The notes beneath the pieces are model-generated. The model did no database searches, was not told where the DNA came from, and worked only from the letters and a program-made list of their open reading frames with translations. A stretch of 64,000 bases of DNA from Leptolyngbya sp. FACHB-36 (GTDB lineage Bacteria; Cyanobacteriota; Cyanobacteriia; Leptolyngbyales; Leptolyngbyaceae). Positions within the stretch are counted from its first letter, which is position 1, and each line of letters opens with the position of its first letter. The DNA lies in assembly GCF_014695955.1 (NCBI RefSeq), contig NZ_JACJPG010000189.1, positions 62,001 through 126,000 of the forward strand. Direction: 5' to 3'. Of the stretch, positions 59,580 through 64,000 are shown in pieces. The position numbers and the translations under genes were made by a program.

Positions 59580-59978
59580 ATGATTGACAAAGAAGTTTTT
59601 TCCAAGTGGTTCACTATCCTGTCCGAGCGATTTCGCCAATCGTTTAGCGGACCCACGATCGCGGTGTACTACGAATTTCTTGGTCCCAAACTCAGCACCG
59701 AGCAGTTTGAGGCGGTTGCGCGGTACTTGTTTGGCGGAGACGGAAGTTCGCTGCCATCCCCGCCGGAAATCGTCAGCTTGGCGCGAACGCTGGTCCCAGA
59801 TCCGGCGCTGCCTGAAGCGCCTCTGCCGAAGTTGTACTGCGAGATGACGCCAGCGGAGCAGGCGAACTACCGCCAGGTGATCGATTGCTTCCGGGCGATG
59901 CTAGTTGAAGTTGATCCCAAATTTGCCAAGTTCGGTGCCGAAATCATCAAGGCAGCCGTCGAGGGAGGGCAGGCGTAA
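59580..59978 (+). CDS. Possible helicase-loader-like protein
   Basis: 132 residues, ATG four bases after the initiator stop. The start (MIDKEVFSKWFTILSERFRQ, then SGPTIAVYYEFLGPKLSTEQ) is helical and resembles small phage proteins placed after initiators, such as lambda P-type loaders, although it lacks a Walker motif. Its TAA overlaps the next ATG. The function is inferred from position. Confidence 0.5.
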   Translation: MIDKEVFSKWFTILSERFRQSFSGPTIAVYYEFLGPKLSTEQFEAVARYLFGGDGSSLPSPPEIVSLARTLVPDPALPEAPLPKLYCEMTPAEQANYRQVIDCFRAMLVEVDPKFAKFGAEIIKAAVEGGQA

Positions 59979-60331
59979 TGCTGGACATCCTGACCCGCTA
60001 TCACAACTCGGTTCAGGCAGAACTGCTGGACAACAGCGACCTGCAAACCTCCGTCATCCGCGCTGTTTACCGCGCCTTCTCTGGACCCACCATAGTCGCG
60101 CTGCTGGGGGCGGAGTGGGAGTTCAACGTAGACAACCTTGCGCTGACCTACGACCACGAAGCGCAGATCTGCCACGCAGCAAACCTGGGCTACCTCAACG
60201 AGTTTGCCCGATCTCTGCATTCCCTCACCGGAATCGACTGCGTTGTGGTGTCCGGCGAAGACGGTCTGTGGCGCATCTCGCGGCAGGGAGATCGCTGGAT
60301 TCTTGAGTCGCTGCTTGAGGAGGCGGCGTGA
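59978..60331 (+). CDS. Small early protein, 117 aa
   Basis: Starts in TAATG. Mixed helix/strand with LTRYHNSVQAELLDNSDLQT and EAQICHAANLGYLNEFARSL. Its TGA shares a base with the next ATG (TGATG). No family recognised; coupled to replication genes. Confidence 0.55.
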   Translation: MLDILTRYHNSVQAELLDNSDLQTSVIRAVYRAFSGPTIVALLGAEWEFNVDNLALTYDHEAQICHAANLGYLNEFARSLHSLTGIDCVVVSGEDGLWRISRQGDRWILESLLEEAA

Positions 60332-61113
60332 TGGCAATCTACACCGCCAGCTACTTCGCACCGGATACGCATCACGGCAAGCTGATTGCGATTTCCCGAT
60401 CGCTTCCCGCTGACGGTCCGATTGCGGAGCGACTTGACCTGTTTGCTCCGACAGTAGACCTGCTGAAGTTCTGGAAGCACTCTGCTCAGGACGATGCCGC
60501 ATGGGTTGAGTATGAAGCGTGGTTTTGGTCGCTGATGGGCGATCGCAAGCCAGAAATCCTCGAGTGGCTGCATAGGGTCTCCGCGGACGAGGATATGACG
60601 CTGCTGTGCTGGGAGAAGACCGACGATCGCTGCCATCGTCGTCTGGTGGGTCGGTTGATCCAAAAGCGGCGATCGGAACTGTGGGGTGGGGAGTCCGTCG
60701 CAATCGTCTCACCACCACCCGCAAAAAGGTCCATAGAAGGCACAGAGGCAATCCCGGCGGGTTCTAAGTTTGTACCTTCTTTAAGTCCCTTGCAGGGCAT
60801 TTTCGATGGAGGGCTGCACCCGGATCAAGCAGCGTGCGTCCTCAAATCGCCTCACGAATCCCTAGCATTCCCGTCGAACAACTCGCAACACCTCGAAGAC
60901 GCTTTGGCGCTACTGCAGGGGCAGGAAGGCTCGATCGTGATGCACGCTCGACTGCGTGGCTGGGCTGGGGTGGTCTACGAGATTCCGTGGGGGCTGCCTG
61001 ATATGCGCGACGTGCTCTGGACCAAATCGCCTGACCCCGCGATCGAGCTTCCTACGGTTCCAAGGCGCTATCCCGTCAAAGATTTAATCGTGGTTAGTAG
61101 GAGAAACCCATGA
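60331..61113 (+). CDS. DUF488-domain protein
   Basis: 260 residues from ATG 60331 (TGATG). The first 115 residues carry YTASYFAPDTHHGKLIAISR and the family motif LLCWEKTDDRCHRRLV (C-W-E...C-H-R), which marks DUF488. These proteins have a Rossmann-like core, and their reaction is not settled. The second half (FDGGLHPDQAACVLKSPHE) is Leu/Pro-rich and without a recognised domain. It precedes other probable nucleic-acid enzymes in the same operon. Confidence 0.7.
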   Translation: MAIYTASYFAPDTHHGKLIAISRSLPADGPIAERLDLFAPTVDLLKFWKHSAQDDAAWVEYEAWFWSLMGDRKPEILEWLHRVSADEDMTLLCWEKTDDRCHRRLVGRLIQKRRSELWGGESVAIVSPPPAKRSIEGTEAIPAGSKFVPSLSPLQGIFDGGLHPDQAACVLKSPHESLAFPSNNSQHLEDALALLQGQEGSIVMHARLRGWAGVVYEIPWGLPDMRDVLWTKSPDPAIELPTVPRRYPVKDLIVVSRRNP

Positions 61114-61466
61114 TGCTTGAGGCTGAGAAAATGCAACAGATTCCAGGCTTGACGTTAGTTAAAACCGTAGATCTGAATTCCGTAATCTTGGGAAAGTCTG
61201 ATTTGATTGAATTGTGGGAATTGGGTGTTTTAAGCCCTCTGGCGTACGTCTACATGGCGCTGAAATACGATGGACTAGATAATCCAATCGATGTTGAAGG
61301 CTTTATTTTCTGCTGGCAAGGAATCTCTGATCCAGATACAGGAAAAGCAAAGCGCTTGAGCAAAAAGCAATTGTTAGCTGCTGTAGCGACTTTGGAGGAG
61401 AAGGAAATTGTTGAGTTTAAGCCATCACAGCTTTGTTTAAGTTTTAGTTTTGGAGAAAAATCGTGA
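61110..61466 (+). CDS. Hypothetical early protein, 118 aa
   Basis: Tandem ATG codons at 61110 and 61113 in the end of the previous gene. The C-terminal half (KRLSKKQLLAAVATLEEKEI) looks like a winged helix with beta hairpin EFKPSQLCLSFSF. Its stop overlaps the GTG of the next gene. A small regulator is possible. Confidence 0.5.
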   Translation: MMLEAEKMQQIPGLTLVKTVDLNSVILGKSDLIELWELGVLSPLAYVYMALKYDGLDNPIDVEGFIFCWQGISDPDTGKAKRLSKKQLLAAVATLEEKEIVEFKPSQLCLSFSFGEKS

Positions 61467-61663
61467 TTGCCACTGTAATTGATTTGCTGGATACGCTTGA
61501 CCGTGCGGACCTTTCTTCGCTGGACAAAGAGATTGCTTTTGCAATTCGATTTCACTGTCGAACGTTGCGCGATCAATTGGCTGCGCCTGATGTCGCTCCT
61601 AATGTTGAACCATGTGAACTGCGCGATCTGTTGGAGATGGTGCTTAAGCGTTCAAACTTATGA
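61463..61663 (+). CDS. Small early protein, 66 aa
   Basis: GTG start at 61463 overlapping the previous stop; helical and Leu-rich (VIDLLDTLDRADLSSLDKEI). No family recognised. The four-base overlaps at both ends favour a real gene. Confidence 0.45.
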   Translation: MIATVIDLLDTLDRADLSSLDKEIAFAIRFHCRTLRDQLAAPDVAPNVEPCELRDLLEMVLKRSNL

Positions 61664-61905
61664 GCCTGCTGGAGTATTGCAGGGATTCTGAAAGTCTAAA
61701 TAGAGCAAGAATACAGGAAAAACCCGTGCGAAGGAAAATTGAAGACTTGCAAATAGCATCGATCGTTCTGATTGTTTTGGGTGTGTTCCTGTTGGCAGCT
61801 TCAATGGTTACCCTCAATCCGGCTGCGACTGTTTTTGTCGCAATTAGTTCTGCTGCTGGAATCTACGGGTTGTATTTGGCTGATTTGTACAAGGATTTCT
61901 GGTAA
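61660..61905 (+). CDS. Small membrane protein with two helices
   Basis: 81 residues. A basic N-terminus (RKIEDLQ) precedes two hydrophobic helices (ASIVLIVLGVFLLAASMVTL and FVAISSAAGIYGLYLADLY) joined by a short turn. The layout resembles holins or small regulatory membrane proteins, but it sits among early genes, not next to lysis genes. Function unknown. Confidence 0.55.
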   Translation: MSLLEYCRDSESLNRARIQEKPVRRKIEDLQIASIVLIVLGVFLLAASMVTLNPAATVFVAISSAAGIYGLYLADLYKDFW

Positions 61906-61950
61906 AAGCTTTATCAATTACAGTTGCAGATTAAAATTGCGAAGGTCATA

Positions 61951-62898
61951 ATGGCTGAAACAACAAAAATTCAATGGACTGACCACACCTTTAATCCACA
62001 CATTGGTTGTGAGAAAATCAGCCCTGGCTGCGCTAACTGCTACGCGGAAAAATCAACGCCCAGTCGTGTTTTCAGAGTTCGATGGGGCAAAAGTGAACCT
62101 CGTCGCCGCACGTCTAATGCTAATTGGAAAGAGCCCTTAGCTTGGAATCGAAAGGCGGCGCGAGAGGGTATTCGTAGGCGGGTATTCTGTGCATCTTTAT
62201 CAGATTGGTTAGACCCTGAAAGTCCCATCTCATGGCTAGCTGATCTACTGCGACTGATCGAGCAAACTCCGAACCTGGATTGGCTAATGCTGACGAAGCG
62301 GATTCATTTATGGGAGGACAGATTACACGCAGTTGTTCGGGAAACCCACGGTGGAGCGGACACGATCGCCTCATTGTGGCTGGATGGTCAACCACCTGAG
62401 AACGTGTGGTTGGGAACGACCGTCGAAGATCAGAAGCGGGCAGACGATCGCATTCCGCTTCTATTGCAAACTCCGGCAGTGGTTCGGTTTTTGAGCGTAG
62501 AGCCACTACTAGAAAGTGTCTCTCTCCAGTTAACGCCCGACGGTCGAAGCTGTATTGCTTGTGAAGATGGCAGTCATCAGCTCTGGGAGTGTCATCACAT
62601 ATTGGCTCCTCGTCCAGACTGGGTGATCCTCGGTGGAGAGAGCGGCTTCAATGCTCGTCCTTGTCATCTGGAGTGGATTCGCAAGGTTGTGCAGCAATGC
62701 CAGGATTCCGATGTCCCCGTGTTTGTAAAGCAATTGGGCAGTGCCGCGATCGACGGCAAAACGACTCATTTCTTTCTGAACCTGAAAGACCGCAAGGGCG
62801 GAAATATTGAAGAGTTTCCAGTAGAGCTTCAGGTTCGAGAATTTCCGCTAGTTACATCACTGAAATATACAGTTTGTGTTTCAGGAGATTTCCAATGA
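61951..62898 (+). CDS. DUF5131 (phage Gp37/Gp68) family protein
   Basis: 315 residues from ATG 61951. The start TKIQWTDHTFNPHIGCEKIS with PGCANCYAE is the family hallmark: Cys20, Cys27 and Cys30 in a CxxC-like pattern that may hold a metal cluster. Later SVEPLLESVSL, PDWVILGGESGFNARPC and VPVFVKQLG are also conserved blocks. The fold resembles radical-SAM or TIM-barrel enzymes, and the reaction is unknown to me. It lies beside the ASCH and DUF488 genes. The stop overlaps the ASCH start in the middle of the 17-bp palindrome. Confidence 0.82.
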   Translation: MAETTKIQWTDHTFNPHIGCEKISPGCANCYAEKSTPSRVFRVRWGKSEPRRRTSNANWKEPLAWNRKAAREGIRRRVFCASLSDWLDPESPISWLADLLRLIEQTPNLDWLMLTKRIHLWEDRLHAVVRETHGGADTIASLWLDGQPPENVWLGTTVEDQKRADDRIPLLLQTPAVVRFLSVEPLLESVSLQLTPDGRSCIACEDGSHQLWECHHILAPRPDWVILGGESGFNARPCHLEWIRKVVQQCQDSDVPVFVKQLGSAAIDGKTTHFFLNLKDRKGGNIEEFPVELQVREFPLVTSLKYTVCVSGDFQ

Positions 62899-62905
62899 TT
62901 GGAAA
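62889..62905. repeat. 17-bp palindrome, copy 6
   Basis: TTTCCAATGATTGGAAA. The central ATGA holds the start codon of the ASCH gene and the stop of DUF5131. A ribosome site AGGAG lies at 62883-62887. Confidence 0.92.
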
Positions 62906-63491
62906 CTGTACAGACCAAAAAATTACCGGGAGTGAGATCGTGCGTTGCAGCACTCCCGGTCCCGATGAAGTCCGAATTCTAACTCTTTGGGAACCCTGGG
63001 CAAGCCTAATTTCACTCGGCTTGAAGAAGTTTGAAACTCGATCGTGGGGCACCAAATACCGGTGCAGGCTGGCAGTTCACGCTGCGCAGAGGAAGCCTTC
63101 TGCTCCTGATATATCCATTTGGGTCCAGGCGTTAAAACTCGGAAACCACCCGCTTTATTGCCAGCAACCCGCGATCGATCTATTGCGTTGCCAATCTTAT
63201 GGAGCGATCGCTGCGCTCTCGCAAATCGTGAATTGCTTGGAGATGTGGGACAGCACCGTTTACGGACCGCCGATGCCGCCACGCAGAAGAGGCATTGATA
63301 TTTCCACGGTTCCTGCACTCGAGAAGCTTGTAGGCGACTGGCGTGAGGGACGGTTCGCTTGGCAGTTAGAGAACACCGTCCATTTACCAAAACCAATCCC
63401 CTACAAAGGCGGGCAAGGGTTGAGGCGGTTGCAGAACGAAGCGGTATTGAGCGCGATCTCGGCTCAGGTTGAAGAGGCGATTGGATGCTAG
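62895..63491 (+). CDS. ASCH-domain protein (intact paralogue)
   Basis: 198 residues from ATG 62895, chosen because AGGAG stands seven bases upstream. The core RILTLWEPWASLISLGLKKF with ETRSW and LAVHAAQRKP is the ASCH/PUA-like signature, which binds RNA or modified nucleosides; the C-terminal third has EKLVGDWREGRFAWQLENTV and YKGGQGLRRL. It is the complete version of the broken gene at 49064. Next to DUF5131 and DUF488, a shared role in nucleoside modification or its removal is thinkable. Confidence 0.78.
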   Translation: MIGNCTDQKITGSEIVRCSTPGPDEVRILTLWEPWASLISLGLKKFETRSWGTKYRCRLAVHAAQRKPSAPDISIWVQALKLGNHPLYCQQPAIDLLRCQSYGAIAALSQIVNCLEMWDSTVYGPPMPPRRRGIDISTVPALEKLVGDWREGRFAWQLENTVHLPKPIPYKGGQGLRRLQNEAVLSAISAQVEEAIGC

Positions 63492-63676
63492 AGAATCTTC
63501 CCCCTCCACGAGCCGAAACTCCAACAGATTCTCCATGCGTTAACTGCTGCCACTGGCACGGCGCAACGTATTTTGGAATCCCCCTGTTGTGCCCACTTCA
63601 TTTTCAGGGTTGGGATTGGACTGGACGAAGATGGTGCCCAGACTGGAAAGCAAGGGAGGTGCGATCGAGTGACTAG
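63485..63676 (+). CDS. Small Cys/His-rich protein
   Basis: 63 residues from ATG 63485, overlapping the ASCH stop. It carries SPCVNCCHWHGATYFG and a later PLLCPLH and RRWCPDW, enough ligands for a zinc-binding fold. Function unknown. Confidence 0.55.
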   Translation: MLENLPPPRAETPTDSPCVNCCHWHGATYFGIPLLCPLHFQGWDWTGRRWCPDWKAREVRSSD

Positions 63677-63863
63677 ATTTTCAATTTGGAGCCAGCCCAC
63701 CTACACATTGTCGATCGTAAACTATGCCGAAATTCCGTTCACAGTTCGCTGGGCGGGGTCAGAACTGACGACAAATGAACGTGCCAAAGATGTTGGCAAG
63801 CTCATTTGGTCTTTCATTGTTAACCCACATCTTAAGGACAAATTAGTGGAGGAAGCAAAATGA
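63669..63863 (+). CDS. Hypothetical protein, 64 aa
   Basis: I take GTG 63669, which overlaps the previous stop by eight bases. It has FSIWSQPTYTLSIVNYAEIP and a helical end (ERAKDVGKLIWSFIV). Its TGA overlaps the next ATG (ATGA). No family recognised. Confidence 0.45.
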   Translation: MTRFSIWSQPTYTLSIVNYAEIPFTVRWAGSELTTNERAKDVGKLIWSFIVNPHLKDKLVEEAK

Positions 63864-64000
63864 CTAAAGAAATGGCTTGGCTGCCTGCAGCAGGTGTAGA
63901 CGGTACAAAAATTCTGCATATCAAAGATAGGTTTGGTACGTGGCGACCCTACACCACTTTTCCTCATTTAGCCGCTCCTGATTATCCAATTCCAGGAGGT
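63860..64000 (+). CDS. Start of a protein running out of the window (3' partial)
   Basis: ATG 63860 overlaps the preceding stop; 47 codons are visible and stay open to the end. The product begins MTKEMAWLPAAGVDGTKIL and is soluble. Nothing can be said of its function. Confidence 0.5.
   Translation, partial: MTKEMAWLPAAGVDGTKILHIKDRFGTWRPYTTFPHLAAPDYPIPGG

Noticed and set aside
59867-60751. 294-aa minus-strand frame over the replication genes
   Set aside because: Its residue content (Arg, Ser, Pro) is typical of a shadow frame, and it covers four well-packed plus-strand genes.
1-64000. A non-phage contractile injection system instead of a phage
   Set aside because: Tape measure, tail chaperone, replication initiator with iterons, repressor and sigma factor together point to a phage, and no AAA ATPase of injection systems is visible.

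Overview
This window reads as part of a temperate contractile-tailed phage (myovirus morphology) of a cyanobacterium, either an integrated prophage or a phage-plasmid. The host call rests on the very frequent HIP1 octamer GCGATCGC and its core CGATCG in most genes, and on family-level resemblance of many proteins to cyanobacterial ones. The phage call rests on an ordered tail module with sheath, tube, frameshifted tail chaperone, tape measure, hub, spike, LysM, gp25-like wedge, baseplate J and tail fibres. No terminase, portal, capsid, integrase or partition gene is visible, so the head and integration modules must lie outside the window or be absent.

Layout. (1) 1-33 kb, tail and baseplate operon, almost all on the plus strand with many ATGA, TAATG or longer overlaps. 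It is interrupted by genes that are not structural: a minus-strand AIPR-type abortive-infection gene (8.7-10.5 kb) between tape measure and hub; a terminator, a tRNA, a small winged-helix-like gene and a BstA-like gene (14.1-15.9 kb) between hub and spike; a complete membrane histidine kinase (19.0-20.0 kb) translationally coupled inside the baseplate genes; and an unrecognised 477-aa gene (22.4-23.9 kb) between baseplate J and tail protein I. (2) 33-50.6 kb, a cargo region rich in signal-peptide proteins (a 1626-aa VCBS/ELW-repeat protein, a metzincin-like protein, several small exported proteins), a two-gene PIN-ribonuclease unit, a decaying IS4-family element and an ASCH gene killed by an in-frame stop. 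(3) 50.8-51.4 kb, a Xre-type repressor facing away from a strong promoter that carries three AGTATA repeats: the likely lysogeny switch. (4) 51.4-64 kb, the early region: many small genes, a DUF3102-methyltransferase fusion, a group-2-like sigma factor, a replication initiator with iterons inside its own gene, a possible helicase-loader-like gene, DUF488, DUF5131 (Gp37/Gp68) and ASCH proteins. The last gene runs off the end.

How it may work together. The repressor probably holds the rightward early promoter shut; early expression would make the replication proteins and the sigma factor. Two near-identical promoter-plus-terminator leaders stand in front of the spike operon (16.0 kb) and the fibre operon (25.4 kb), suggesting coordinated late control. 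A 17-bp palindrome, TTTCCAATnRTTGGAAA, occurs six times, mostly at gene boundaries, and is part of those leaders. The accessory genes in the gaps of the tail operon look like a layered set of defence and sensing cargo. All assignments come from reading the sequence without database searches.
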